35,327 bases of DNA from Eubacteriales bacterium (GCA_030537595.1 JAUNVR010000002.1:105245-140571), one strand, 5' to 3'. Counted from the first letter of the stretch, positions 7,663 to 15,801 are shown. Notes: generated from the letters alone by a model not told the origin. Program-made: numbers and translations.

Positions 7663-9655
7663 TTTTTTGCTCCTTAGTCTTTTTCCAGGTATTAAATTTA
7701 CCGAAAATGGCAGATTCACGTTTACGTCCTGCACTGTTTTTCTGCTCTTCCTCAGCAGCGTCTAACTCCTTAATTGGGGCTGAGTTTTTAGCCGTTGAAA
7801 GATCCTGAATCTTTTCTTCGCTGCCATCTTCATCAAAGCCGAGCACATCAATCAGGTAGGGCTCGGAGCGTAAAACATCTTGGGCATAGGGCAGCTCCAT
7901 CGTAAAGATTGAGCCGACTCCATATTCTGAGGTCACAGTTAGCTTCGCGCGCATCTGCTCAGCTAACTCACGAGCGATACTCAAGCCGAGCCCAGTTCCG
8001 ACCTCGTTATGAGCCTTGTCCGCCTTATAGAAGCGGTCAAAGACGTAGGGGAGGTCCTCTGGTTTAATGCCAATGCCCTCGTCTTCAACAGAGAGTACAG
8101 CGGAGTCTTCTTTCAGGAGTAGACGCAGAGTTATGACGCCATCTTCCGCGGTAAATTTAAGGGCGTTATCAAAGAGGATTAAGAGGATCTGTTCAATGCG
8201 ATCCGGATTGCCCCAAATTGCAGGTATTTCTTCCTCGGGCAGACTGACTTCAAGCCGTCTTTTTTCTTCCTGGGCTTGGAGTGAGAAGCGCAGGGCGATG
8301 TCGCTTAAAAGATTTCTCAAATCGACTGGCCCGCGAGGCACCAATTCTGTCCCACTTTGGACCCGTGAAAGTTCTAACATATCATTGATTAGGCGTGAAA
8401 GTCGCAGATTTTCTCGCAGTAGAATCTGGTAATAACGTTGGCGAGTCGCTTCCTCCGGCACTAGATTGTCAGCCAGGGGTTCGAGCAGGGCGCGCATCGA
8501 GGTAATCGGCGAGCGCAACTCATGCGAAATATTGGCAATATAGTCTCTTCGCGTCTGCTCTAGGCGTTCGGATTCTGTGCTGTCATGGCAGAGGCCAACA
8601 GCCCCGTAGATATCGCCGCGCCGATTAATTAGGGGCGTGATATCTACCTGAATAATGGCCTGCTCTAGCTCAATTGTCGTGTTGACATCAGCGGCAGTAG
8701 AGAGGCATTCCTGAAAACTCTCAGCCAAACCACTTACACGCAGTAAATCGGAAGCTTCCATGACCTGCGGATTGCGCTGGAATAGCTGCCAGATCACTGA
8801 ATTACATTTAGTCACTCGACCTTCGCTATCAACAGCAATAATCCCCTCACGGATTCCCTCAATGATTGCAGCTAGCTGATTGCGCTCATGGTTTAAGGCT
8901 TCAAAAGAAGTCTGCAGATTGCTCGACATCTGATTCATTGCCTTTGCCAAATCTGAGATTTCAGTATCGCCCCGAACTTCTGTACGCTGGCTAAAGTCAC
9001 CGGCAGTAATCTTTAAAGCGAGGTTACGCAGTTTAACGAGTGGCTGGACTAAGTGTCGAACACCGAGCAGAACCGGGATAATCAGTACTACAGAGACAAT
9101 CAAAGTGGCTAAAAGCAAGGAGATATTCAAACTCTGTAAAGAAGCCCGCAGCTCGGACAAAGGCTGGAGCAAAATCACTGTACCGATGACCTTTGACTCA
9201 TCAGCCTTATAAATCGGAGCAAAAACATAAAGGAACTCGCGGTGCACCTGGTTCTTTTCCGCGACGAAGTAATCCTCACTACGCTGGCCCTCAATAATCT
9301 CAGTGTTCAGTTTATTTAAATCGGCAAAAACACGTTCCTTAACATCTTCTGACCAATCGCTCGGCAGGCTAGTTGCAGCCACGACCCCGTGCTCATCAAA
9401 GATGAAAGTGAAGACCCCGTAAAAGTTATAAGAGACGGCGACAATATTACTGATTTGCTTTGCATAATTGCTGCGCTCACCGGCCAAAAACTGCTCCGCA
9501 ATCCAATTTGCCTGGGGCAGCAACTCATTCTTTTTATTTTGCACAAAAAGCGGCTGGGCAATAAAAGAATAGAGGACACTACTTAGGAGGGTCAGTAAAA
9601 TCAGTGCCGCAAATAAAAGGCTAGCTAGTTTTCTCAGAATTGAGGATTTTGCCAT
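7646..9655 (-). CDS. Sensor histidine kinase (HAMP-PAS-HisKA-HATPase; PhoR/WalK-like)
   Basis: ATG 9655 is preferred over an upstream in-frame ATG at 9700, which lacks a ribosome binding site and would overlap the regulator; this gives 669 residues. Order: membrane segment 1 (about 12-32), an extracytoplasmic sensor of about 145 residues, membrane segment 2 (about 178-198), HAMP (about 200-252), PAS (about 262-365), HisKA with the phosphorylated histidine in NISHELRSPIT (His378), and a HATPase with the N box around Asn497, G1 box EDEGIGI, F box YVFDRFYKAD and G2 box GTGLGLS. About 77 extra hydrophilic residues follow the catalytic domain, which is unusual. The regulator is immediately upstream, so this is its cognate partner. 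The layout is that of PhoR, WalK or ResE; the signal is unknown. Confidence 0.95.
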   Translation of the reverse strand: MAKSSILRKLASLLFAALILLTLLSSVLYSFIAQPLFVQNKKNELLPQANWIAEQFLAGERSNYAKQISNIVAVSYNFYGVFTFIFDEHGVVAATSLPSDWSEDVKERVFADLNKLNTEIIEGQRSEDYFVAEKNQVHREFLYVFAPIYKADESKVIGTVILLQPLSELRASLQSLNISLLLATLIVSVVLIIPVLLGVRHLVQPLVKLRNLALKITAGDFSQRTEVRGDTEISDLAKAMNQMSSNLQTSFEALNHERNQLAAIIEGIREGIIAVDSEGRVTKCNSVIWQLFQRNPQVMEASDLLRVSGLAESFQECLSTAADVNTTIELEQAIIQVDITPLINRRGDIYGAVGLCHDSTESERLEQTRRDYIANISHELRSPITSMRALLEPLADNLVPEEATRQRYYQILLRENLRLSRLINDMLELSRVQSGTELVPRGPVDLRNLLSDIALRFSLQAQEEKRRLEVSLPEEEIPAIWGNPDRIEQILLILFDNALKFTAEDGVITLRLLLKEDSAVLSVEDEGIGIKPEDLPYVFDRFYKADKAHNEVGTGLGLSIARELAEQMRAKLTVTSEYGVGSIFTMELPYAQDVLRSEPYLIDVLGFDEDGSEEKIQDLSTAKNSAPIKELDAAEEEQKNSAGRKRESAIFGKFNTWKKTKEQKNDPGA

Positions 9656-9665
9656 CTTATTGAAT

Positions 9666-10355
9666 TTACTTTCCTGGGTCGAATTTATAGCCAGCGCCAT
9701 AAATTGTAACTACAGAATAACTATGTTTATCACTCTGTAGCTTCTGGCGAATCCGCTTGATATGGGTATCTACAGTTCGCATATCCCCAAAATATTCGTA
9801 ACCCCAAATTTTAGACAAAATAGTTTGACGGTCAAAGACTTGGTTCGGGTTCGAGGCTAAGAGGAAGAGAATTTCTACTTCCTTTGCCGTGAAGGGTACG
9901 TCGACTCCGTCAACACTCACTTGGTAAGTGTCCAAGTTGACCTCAAGCCCTTCATAACGCACGGTTTGACCTGGCTTTTCTGGCTCATTTGCGCGCCTCA
10001 AGACAGCCTTAATTCGGGCTACGAGCTCACGCGGGCTGAAAGGTTTGACGATATAATCATCGGCGCCTAATTCGAGGCCTAGGACGCGGTCGATTTCTTC
10101 GCCTTTTGCGGTCAGCATAATGATCGGCACGCGGCTAGTCTTGCGAATCTCTCGACAGACATCAGTCCCAGACATTTTTGGCATCATGATATCGAGCAAA
10201 ATCAGGTCAGGCTCTAGTTCGCGGGCAAGAGCCAAGGCCGCTTCGCCGTCATAGGCAGAGCGATGAGCGAAGTGCTCATTCTCCAAATAAATAGATAAGG
10301 ACTCATGAATCACCTTATCGTCGTCACAGATTAAAATTAAGGCCTGTTGATCCAT
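9666..10355 (-). CDS. OmpR/PhoB-family response regulator
   Basis: A 229-residue regulator with a receiver domain and winged-helix DNA-binding domain. Receiver residues are Asp11-Asp13, phospho-acceptor Asp55 (LLDIMMP), Thr82 and Lys104 (VKPFSPREL). The output domain (about 130-227) ends in the RTVDTHIKRIRQKL and YGAGYKF motifs of the Trans_reg_C family. ATG 10355 follows AGGGGG at good spacing. It is the first gene of the regulator-kinase-rluF operon, with a predicted promoter at 10398-10403 on the minus strand. It resembles WalR, PhoP and ResD alike, so the regulon is not assigned. Confidence 0.96.
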   Translation of the reverse strand: MDQQALILICDDDKVIHESLSIYLENEHFAHRSAYDGEAALALARELEPDLILLDIMMPKMSGTDVCREIRKTSRVPIIMLTAKGEEIDRVLGLELGADDYIVKPFSPRELVARIKAVLRRANEPEKPGQTVRYEGLEVNLDTYQVSVDGVDVPFTAKEVEILFLLASNPNQVFDRQTILSKIWGYEYFGDMRTVDTHIKRIRQKLQSDKHSYSVVTIYGAGYKFDPGK

Positions 10356-10397
10356 CGTAACCCCCTGATCGTGTACATTGCTGCTTTAATTATTTAT

Positions 10398-10403
10398 ATT
10401 ATA
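10398..10403 (-). promoter_or_regulatory. Predicted -10 element of the two-component operon
   Basis: A perfect TATAAT on the minus strand lies 43-48 bases upstream of the regulator ATG. The hexamer 17 bp further upstream, TTCTGA, is a poor -35, so the promoter may be weak or need an activator, perhaps the regulator itself. Confidence 0.5.
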
Positions 10404-10475
10404 CGGTAAAAACTGTAAAATCAGAAGAAAGGCAAATTGCCTCGAGTGATAAATCAAGCTTAGAAAGTGGGAACT

Positions 10476-11234
10476 ATGAGTCGAGCGAAGAAAAATGGCA
10501 GAAAAGAAAGCTATGTTCGTGCGGGTCGCAGGGTAAAAATTGAGCCGGAAGAACTAATCGTCTATGAGGATAATCATCTCTTACTTGTGAATAAACCGGT
10601 GGGGATGCTAAGCCAGGGTGATAAAAGTGGAGACCCAAGCTTGATTTCAGAATTCTCGGCATTTATTAAAGAGCGCGATCAGAAAAAGGGCGCAGTTTGG
10701 CTTGCTCCAGTACATCGTCTCGACCGCATGGTCGGAGGTTTAATCATCTTGGCTAAGAGCTCTAAAGGCGCAGCGCGCCTCTCTCGGGAAATCCGGGAGC
10801 AGAGATTAGTTAAACGTTACTACGCAGTCTGCCATGGAAAAACAGCTCAAAGGGGAGAGTGGACAGATTATTTAAGTCGAGAAAAAACTGCTGGTAAATA
10901 TCGGATTGTGAATTCTAATGGGCGAGAAGCAAGCCTGAAATTCGAGCGCTTGGCATATCTTGCAGCCGAGGATATTAGTCTATTATCAATTGAATTGATT
11001 ACTGGTCGACCGCATCAAATTAGGCTTCAATGTGCCGCTCATAACTTTCCCTTATCTGGAGATCAGCGTTATGGAAATCCAGCCTTAGACAAGCAAATAA
11101 AGCTTAGCTCGAAGCTCAGCGCTCCCGCCTTGTTTGCTTATCAGCTCGGTTTTAAGCATCCGACTAAGGACTGCTGCCTAAGCATCAAATTAGACTTGCC
11201 GAGTGACGGAATCTTCGGCAAATTCAAGCTTTGA
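10476..11234 (+). CDS. RluA-family RNA pseudouridine synthase without an S4 domain
   Basis: A 252-residue enzyme of the RluA/RluC/RluD family, which isomerises uridine to pseudouridine in rRNA or tRNA. Motifs are a LLLVNKPVGMLSQ segment (about residue 39), the catalytic block APVHRLDRMVGGLIILAK (about 80-97, catalytic Asp in HRLD), EIREQRLVKRYYAV, and LITGRPHQIRLQ (about 177). The N-terminus is only a short basic stretch, so the S4 domain found in RluC and RluD is absent. ATG 10476 is used; a GTG at 10467 is also in frame, and neither has a strong ribosome binding site. The gene is divergent from the two-component operon. RNA target unknown. Confidence 0.88.
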   Translation: MSRAKKNGRKESYVRAGRRVKIEPEELIVYEDNHLLLVNKPVGMLSQGDKSGDPSLISEFSAFIKERDQKKGAVWLAPVHRLDRMVGGLIILAKSSKGAARLSREIREQRLVKRYYAVCHGKTAQRGEWTDYLSREKTAGKYRIVNSNGREASLKFERLAYLAAEDISLLSIELITGRPHQIRLQCAAHNFPLSGDQRYGNPALDKQIKLSSKLSAPALFAYQLGFKHPTKDCCLSIKLDLPSDGIFGKFKL

Positions 11235-11237
11235 TTT

Positions 11238-11266
11238 TTGCCAAAAGGAGGACTTTCTGCTATAAT
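11238..11266 (+). promoter_or_regulatory. Sigma-A-type promoter with extended -10 for the CofE-like/MscS operon
   Basis: TTGCCA (11238-11243), a 17 bp spacer and TATAAT (11261-11266), with TGC immediately before the -10 as an extended -10 element. The leader to ATG 11333 would be about 60 nt. Confidence 0.82.
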
Positions 11267-11332
11267 CTGTTAGCAAAAGCATCTTTTATTTTCGCGTTTG
11301 CAAAAATCTTATAGATTGTTTGAGGTACGACA

Positions 11333-12544
11333 ATGAAACGATTAGTTGGCACTACCGTGCGTGGACTAAGAGCTCCGATTTTTGATGAAGGTGATCAACT
11401 CCTGGATGTCTTACCGGAACTTTTGGAAAAAGCCGCAAAGGCCGAGAATTTTTCGCCTCGCGACCGCGATGTTCTCTGCATCACGGAGTCGGTTTTAGCG
11501 AGATGCCAGGGCAACTACGCGACAATTGATGATATCGCCAAGGATCTCGCAAATTATTTTGCGGCCGACGATAAAATTGGCTTAATCCACCCAATCCTCA
11601 GCCGAAATCGTTTTTCAGTTATGTTGAGAGGGATTGCTAGGGCAGTAGATGAGTTAGTAATTCAATTATCCTACCCATCTGATGAAGTCGGCAATCAGCT
11701 AATTGATAAGCAAGAACTCTTGGATTCTAAGGTCAACCCTTATACAGATGCATTTAATGAAGCTGAATTTAACCAGCATTTCACTAAGTTTAAACATCTA
11801 TTTACGGGAATTAACTATGTCGATTTATATCGTGAAATTTGTGAAGCGGAAAATTGCAAAGTCACTTTCCTCTTTGCAAATGACCCCCGGGCAATCCTAA
11901 AGGAAACAAAGAAGGTCATCACCTGCGATATTCACACTAGAGAAAACAGTAAGAAACTGCTCAGAGAAGCAGGTGTTGAGAAGCTGATTGGCCTCGATAA
12001 TATCCTTGCGACCCCGAGTACAGAACACGGCTTTAACGAGGAATACGGTTTACTGGGCTCCAATAAGGCTACAGATGAGCGGATTAAGCTTTTCCCACGT
12101 GAAGCTCAGGAATTTGTCGATGCGCTGGCTGAGCGCTTAGAGGCAAAGTTTGGCAAGAAGATAGAAGTTATGGTCTATGGAGACGGCGCCTTCAAAGATC
12201 CTTTTGGCAAGATTTGGGAGCTGGCTGACCCAGTCGTCTCTCCAGCTTTCACAGCGGGCTTGCAAGGCCGGCCGAACGAACTGAAGATCAAATACCTCGC
12301 AGATAATGATTATGCCGAACTGAGCGAAGAGGCGAAGGCAGAGCAAATTCAGGCCAGAATTAGAGAAAAGCACAGTGCTGACGCCACAACGCTGGAAGAA
12401 GCGAGGGAGGGCACAACTCCACGCCAGATTACAGATTTACTGGGTTCCTTAGCTGACCTTTCCTCTGGCTCAGGCGACAAGGGCACTCCATTTGTGTACA
12501 TCCAAGGATACTTTGATAGTTATGCTGACGAATATCAGGATTAG
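11333..12544 (+). CDS. CofE-like (coenzyme F420-0:L-glutamate ligase family) protein
   Basis: A 403-residue member of the F420 gamma-glutamyl ligase fold family. True CofE adds glutamates to coenzyme F420-0, but this longer Bacillota version occurs in organisms not known to make F420, so the real substrate is unknown. The N-terminal region has GTTVRGLRAPIFDEGDQLLD and a DRDVLCITESVLARCQG block matching the CofE nucleotide/metal region. Downstream are a DIHTREN motif, an EVMVYGDGAFKDPFG motif and the conserved tail GTTPRQITDLLGSLADLSSGSGDKGTP-(F/I)VYIQGYF, which I recall from clostridial homologues. The start follows TGAGGT. The gene has its own strong promoter, and its 3' end overlaps the mscS start by 23 bases, so the two products are probably made together. 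No other F420 gene is in the window. Confidence 0.8.
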   Translation: MKRLVGTTVRGLRAPIFDEGDQLLDVLPELLEKAAKAENFSPRDRDVLCITESVLARCQGNYATIDDIAKDLANYFAADDKIGLIHPILSRNRFSVMLRGIARAVDELVIQLSYPSDEVGNQLIDKQELLDSKVNPYTDAFNEAEFNQHFTKFKHLFTGINYVDLYREICEAENCKVTFLFANDPRAILKETKKVITCDIHTRENSKKLLREAGVEKLIGLDNILATPSTEHGFNEEYGLLGSNKATDERIKLFPREAQEFVDALAERLEAKFGKKIEVMVYGDGAFKDPFGKIWELADPVVSPAFTAGLQGRPNELKIKYLADNDYAELSEEAKAEQIQARIREKHSADATTLEEAREGTTPRQITDLLGSLADLSSGSGDKGTPFVYIQGYFDSYADEYQD

Positions 12545-13397
12545 TTTAAACGCAGTCCACTCGCTAGATGCGGGTGGACTGCAGAATGTCGATTGGTTTC
12601 GCTTGGCCAAAAAACTGGGAATTGGTGCCTTAATTCTCTTTTTTGGCTTTATTTTGGTTCGCTTAATTTGTAATACTTTAGAGCGCTTTATGCTCAAGAA
12701 GCAGGTCCGCAGAAGTGTCTGCAGACTGGCTATCTCTGTGCTCAAAGCCTTGCTTTATTTCACCATAATCATCGCCTTTGCTGACCAGATCGGGCTGCAA
12801 ACGACTTCTTTGATTGCGCTCTTAGGGTCAGTGGGCCTCGCGATTGGCCTCGCTTTGCAGGGCAGTCTAGGCGACTTAGCTTCGGGGATTCTTTTAGTTG
12901 TTTTACACCCCTTTCAGAGTGGAGATTTTGTCTTCTTAGGTGATAATCGTGCAGAGCTCTTAGAGGTTGTGGAAATCAGGCTGTTTCACAGTATCTTTCG
13001 AAACCGGCGCGGTTATAGAGTGATTGTGCCAAATAGTAATTTAACGAAGAACTTTGTCGTCAATCTTTCCGTCGAAGAGGAAGTTATGGTCGAGGTGCCA
13101 TTCGCAGTGAGTTATGATGCCTGTCTCGATAAGACCAGGGAAGCAGTACTCTCGGCGATGGATCAGCTCAGCCAGATTTCAAGCGAAGGGCGGGTTGTTG
13201 CAGTCAGCAAATTGGGCACTGATGGGATTGAATTTATTGCCAGAGGCAAGGTTGCAATTGGCGATTATTTAAGCACTGGATCGGCCTTGGCAATTGAGAT
13301 TAAAAAAGCTCTCGATGCTGCTGAGATTGAAATTCCCTTCCCCCAACTCGACTTGCACTTACGTAAAAATGAGCTCAAGTTGATTGATGAAGAGTAA
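12522..13397 (+). CDS. mscS: Small-conductance mechanosensitive channel (MscS family)
   Basis: A 291-residue MscS-type channel. ATG 12522 lies inside the 3' end of the CofE-like gene. Hydrophobic segments are about residues 23-46 and 62-85. The pore helix follows (about 88-120), with the Gly/Ala pattern GSVGLAIGLALQGSLGDLASG that lines the MscS pore, and then the LHPFQSGDFV beta-domain start. The beta domain contains VIVPNSNLTKN, the usual PN-x-x block. The C-terminal alpha/beta domain ends at IPFPQLDLHL, matching the family IPFPQ motif. The channel releases solutes on hypo-osmotic shock. Coupling to a ligase gene is unusual. Confidence 0.92.
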   Translation: MLTNIRISLNAVHSLDAGGLQNVDWFRLAKKLGIGALILFFGFILVRLICNTLERFMLKKQVRRSVCRLAISVLKALLYFTIIIAFADQIGLQTTSLIALLGSVGLAIGLALQGSLGDLASGILLVVLHPFQSGDFVFLGDNRAELLEVVEIRLFHSIFRNRRGYRVIVPNSNLTKNFVVNLSVEEEVMVEVPFAVSYDACLDKTREAVLSAMDQLSQISSEGRVVAVSKLGTDGIEFIARGKVAIGDYLSTGSALAIEIKKALDAAEIEIPFPQLDLHLRKNELKLIDEE

Positions 13398-13433
13398 AAC
13401 AGAGCCTAATTTTAAGCTATTCTTGACTGGGAT

Positions 13434-13462
13434 TTGACAAGGGGCAGTAAAAACCGTATTAT
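13434..13462 (+). promoter_or_regulatory. Strong sigma-A promoter of tRNA-Pro
   Basis: Consensus TTGACA (13434-13439), a 17 bp spacer and TATTAT (13457-13462). The start point would be about 13469, just ahead of the tRNA. Confidence 0.9.
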
Positions 13463-13475
13463 CTAGCGGTGAAAA

Positions 13476-13551
13476 CGAGGTGTGGCGCAGGTGGTAGCGC
13501 GCCTGCTTTGGGAGCAGGAAGTCGCAGGTTCGAATCCTGTCACCTCGACCA
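13476..13551 (+). tRNA. tRNA-Pro (anticodon TGG), CCA encoded
   Basis: Acceptor CGAGGTG pairs with CACCTCG, followed by discriminator A and encoded CCA. The anticodon loop TTTGGGA in the stem CCTGC/GCAGG presents TGG. The T arm CAGGTTCGAATCCTG is standard. Length 76 nt. Confidence 0.97.
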
Positions 13552-13552
13552 C

Positions 13553-13588
13553 AACAGCCTGTAAGCCTGAACGGTTACAGGCTGTTTT
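13553..13588 (+). terminator. Intrinsic terminator after tRNA-Pro
   Basis: AACAGCCTGTAA (13553-13564) is perfectly complementary to TTACAGGCTGTT (13575-13586), with a 10-base loop. The T-run is only four bases, which may allow read-through into the next gene. Confidence 0.85.
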
Positions 13589-13622
13589 AGATTAAGCCAT
13601 GAGGGCTTGAAAGGACAGGCCA

Positions 13623-14285
13623 ATGATTGATTTAGCTAAACTTTTTAGCTGGGAGGAAAGCCTCGCTGCAGAGCTCTTTACAAATTGCAGGGACGCTGCT
13701 GAAATTCTCACGGAACTAAGTGACTTTGTCGCCAATCTAGGTAGTAAGCTGCCTGCCTCCGAGTACCTAGAGTTGGCCCCCGGGGTTTTCGCTCACCGTA
13801 GTGCGAAGATTCATCCATCTTCCTATTTAGGAGGGCCGAGCATCATTGGTCCGCAGGCTGAATTGAGATATAACGTCTATTTACGTGGTCCGGCAATTAT
13901 CGATGCTAAGGTATGTATTGCCAATGCAGGTGAGATTAAAAATGCAATCCTACTTAAGGGTGCAACTTGTCCACATTACAACTACGTCGGGGATAGTATT
14001 GTCGGCCGTTCTGCCCACTTAGGTGCAGGTGTTATTTGCTCTAATTTACGCAGCGACGGGCAGGCGGTAAAAATTCCTGTAGCTAATGAGTACTGGCTGA
14101 CGGGTCGACGCAAATTCGGTGCCTTAATCGGTGACGAAGTGGAAATTGGCTGTCAATCCGTTTTAAACCCAGGCACTGTCCTGGGGCCACGGACGCGGGT
14201 CTACCCACTGACATCAGTGCTCGGTGTTCATGCTGCGGACAGCCTGATTGGCAAGCGTCCTGAGGAAGGTCGGGCGAAGCTATAA
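13623..14285 (+). CDS. Left-handed beta-helix (hexapeptide repeat) protein, GlmU-like acyltransferase domain
   Basis: A 220-residue protein with hexapeptide-repeat isoleucine/valine periodicity from about residue 55 to 205 (for example IHPSSYLGGPSIIGPQAELR and later VLGPRTRVYP), the left-handed beta helix of sugar-nucleotide acyl- and acetyltransferases. The segment CPHYNYVGDSIVGRSAHLGAG resembles the C-terminal acetyltransferase half of GlmU (PHYNYVGDS and LGAG blocks). It lacks an N-terminal nucleotidyltransferase domain: only about 50 helical residues precede the helix. The donor and acceptor substrates are therefore unknown. The ATG follows GAAAGGA. The gene lies between tRNA-Pro and the next tRNA pair, 34 bases after a terminator, with no visible promoter of its own. 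Confidence 0.83.
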   Translation: MIDLAKLFSWEESLAAELFTNCRDAAEILTELSDFVANLGSKLPASEYLELAPGVFAHRSAKIHPSSYLGGPSIIGPQAELRYNVYLRGPAIIDAKVCIANAGEIKNAILLKGATCPHYNYVGDSIVGRSAHLGAGVICSNLRSDGQAVKIPVANEYWLTGRRKFGALIGDEVEIGCQSVLNPGTVLGPRTRVYPLTSVLGVHAADSLIGKRPEEGRAKL

Positions 14286-14292
14286 AGGGGGC

Positions 14293-14321
14293 TTGACATC
14301 GCTCTGAGGCTCTGGCATAAT
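14293..14321 (+). promoter_or_regulatory. Strong sigma-A promoter of the CAT/Tyr tRNA pair
   Basis: Consensus TTGACA (14293-14298), a 17 bp spacer and CATAAT (14316-14321). It begins just 8 bases after the stop of the beta-helix gene. Confidence 0.88.
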
Positions 14322-14349
14322 TCGTCTTGCTGCTAAAGGGAAGACGTAC

Positions 14350-14426
14350 GGGCCATTAGCTCAGTTGGTTAGAGCAGCCGGCTCATAACCGGTCGGTCCG
14401 GGGTTCAAGTCCCTGATGGCCCACCA
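14350..14426 (+). tRNA. tRNA with anticodon CAT (elongator Met or lysidine-type Ile2), CCA encoded
   Basis: Acceptor GGGCCAT pairs with ATGGCCC, then A and CCA. The loop CTCATAA presents CAT. A fully paired G1-C72 and the absence of the three G-C pairs of initiators exclude initiator tRNA-fMet. The CAT anticodon cannot distinguish elongator Met from Ile2 (TilS substrate) by eye; the D-arm and anticodon region AGAGCAGCCGGCTCATAACC leaves both open. Confidence 0.93.
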
Positions 14427-14429
14427 GAT

Positions 14430-14514
<85 letters not shown>

Positions 14515-14544
14515 AAAAGGCACTGCGACTGCAGTGCCTTTTTT
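14515..14544 (+). terminator. Bidirectional intrinsic terminator after tRNA-Tyr
   Basis: AAAAGGCACTGC (14515-14526) pairs perfectly with GCAGTGCCTTTT (14531-14542) around a GACT loop. T-runs are present on both strands, so it can also end the convergent Gate-protein transcript. Confidence 0.92.
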
Positions 14545-14588
14545 ATTTCGCTGATTGAGGCTTAGTTCTAGATATTTGGCTTTTATGA

Positions 14589-15746
14589 TTAGAAAATGCT
14601 CGCAGCTAGGATATATAACCAGTGAGCAGCAACTCCTCCGGCCAGGCCGCCAATTGTATGCGCCTTGATAGCTGAGCCGGTTAATTCTCGTAATTTTAGA
14701 TTATCCATCATTGCCACGTGGGTTGAAAGGTATCCAGACCAGCACATACACATCGCCGTAAACACTGCGATATCATTCGGTCCTGCCAGACCCTGGTCAA
14801 CTAGATTAGGAACGATGCCAATTGCAGCTCCGGCGGAGCCCAGGGCTGTTAGAGGTACAGAGATACAGGCCCCCGAAGTAAAGCCGAAGAGGGGCTTAAT
14901 CAGAAATTCAATCTTACTAGCCAGGAAGGGAATTAAGGCAACACCTGGCAGTTCTGCGTCAGGCTGGTTAGTTAGCAGGGTAATTAGGGTGCAGATTACG
15001 AGCACACCGGGGATAATTGACATCCCAACATTGACCCCAGCCTCTCCGCCTTCAAGTAAGGCTGCAATAAACCTCGAGCCAAAGTTACCTGGACGTACAG
15101 CCCGGTATTCGAAGACGTCAAAATCATCTTCTTCAACACTGACTGCCGGCTTATCGGCGTCATCCTTATAATATTTGCGACAAGACCTAACCATCAGACG
15201 GGTGGAGATGACTGAACCCACGCAGGCACCTAAAAAGCCCATGCAAACTGCCATGAAAAAGTTTAACTGGGGCAGGCCAATCATGAATGCAATGACAATT
15301 AAACCCATCCCAAAAGAAGTTCCTAGATTGGTCAGGGCGGGCAATTGATAGCGTTTAAACATTGATTTAAAGCGGCGATCGCTAGCCAGGGTCAAAATTG
15401 CAGGATTATCGGAAATAAAGGTTGTGACGACTCCGATTGCGGCTGCGCCCGGGAGTCGATAAAGGGGGTACATTAAAGGGGAGAGCAATTTATTAAAAAT
15501 CGACAAAATCCCGAACTCAGTTAAAAATGCACCCAAGGCGCCTGCGATTACGGCAATTGCCATGATGTAAAAGCAGGTGTTAATCAAGAGATGGAAAGAG
15601 ATCGCAAAAATTGAATTGATTAATTTTTGAGCGCCCAGCTTTCCGCCTAAGTAAATGAAGAAGAGTAAGAGAGCTCCTAGGGCCACAAAGCCTTCAAGGC
15701 TTACAGCCTTCTTCAATTCCACACGTTTTTGTTCCTGTGTCTCCAT
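14589..15746 (-). CDS. Gate/nucleoside-recognition-domain polytopic membrane protein
   Basis: A 385-residue integral membrane protein with about nine or ten hydrophobic segments and two repeats resembling the 'Gate' (nucleoside recognition) domain of SpmA/SpmB- and YjiH-type proteins: an N-terminal half with IAVIAGALGAFLTEFGI and TFISDNPAILTLASD, and a C-terminal half with an SIIPGVLVICTLITLL stretch and PLFGFTSGACISVP. A charged loop rich in Asp/Glu (about residues 196-212) separates them. The ATG follows an excellent GGAGGGG. The gene starts only 24 bases after the tRNA-Leu terminator, with no visible promoter in between, so it may depend on read-through. Transport of a small metabolite is a family-level guess. 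Confidence 0.75.
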   Translation of the reverse strand: METQEQKRVELKKAVSLEGFVALGALLLFFIYLGGKLGAQKLINSIFAISFHLLINTCFYIMAIAVIAGALGAFLTEFGILSIFNKLLSPLMYPLYRLPGAAAIGVVTTFISDNPAILTLASDRRFKSMFKRYQLPALTNLGTSFGMGLIVIAFMIGLPQLNFFMAVCMGFLGACVGSVISTRLMVRSCRKYYKDDADKPAVSVEEDDFDVFEYRAVRPGNFGSRFIAALLEGGEAGVNVGMSIIPGVLVICTLITLLTNQPDAELPGVALIPFLASKIEFLIKPLFGFTSGACISVPLTALGSAGAAIGIVPNLVDQGLAGPNDIAVFTAMCMCWSGYLSTHVAMMDNLKLRELTGSAIKAHTIGGLAGGVAAHWLYILAASIF

Positions 15747-15770
15747 CTATCCCCTCCAAGGCTACTTATG

Positions 15771-15795
15771 AAAAAAGCCCCGCAGACAGCGGGGC
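15771..15795 (-). terminator. Intrinsic terminator of tRNA-Leu
   Basis: On the minus strand GCCCCGC pairs with GCGGGGC around TGTCT, followed by six T residues (A-run 15771-15776 on the plus strand). Confidence 0.9.
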
Positions 15796-15801
15796 CAGGA
15801 A

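Noticed and set aside
8067-8432. Plus-strand open frame of 121 codons inside the histidine kinase gene
   Set aside because: It is the opposite strand of the HATPase region; its Ser/Arg-rich translation is typical of an antisense shadow.
9655-9700. Longer kinase start at 9700
   Set aside because: It overlaps the regulator, lacks a ribosome binding site, and adds 15 hydrophilic residues before the signal-anchor segment.
10378-10404. Possible plus-strand promoter for the RluA-family gene (TTGCTG with TATTAT)
   Set aside because: The spacer is only 13 bp; the same AT-rich stretch is better explained by TATAAT on the minus strand for the two-component operon.
14665-15171. Plus-strand open frame of 168 codons opposite the Gate-domain gene
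   Set aside because: The Gate protein has a superb ribosome binding site and clear membrane-protein composition; this frame has neither.
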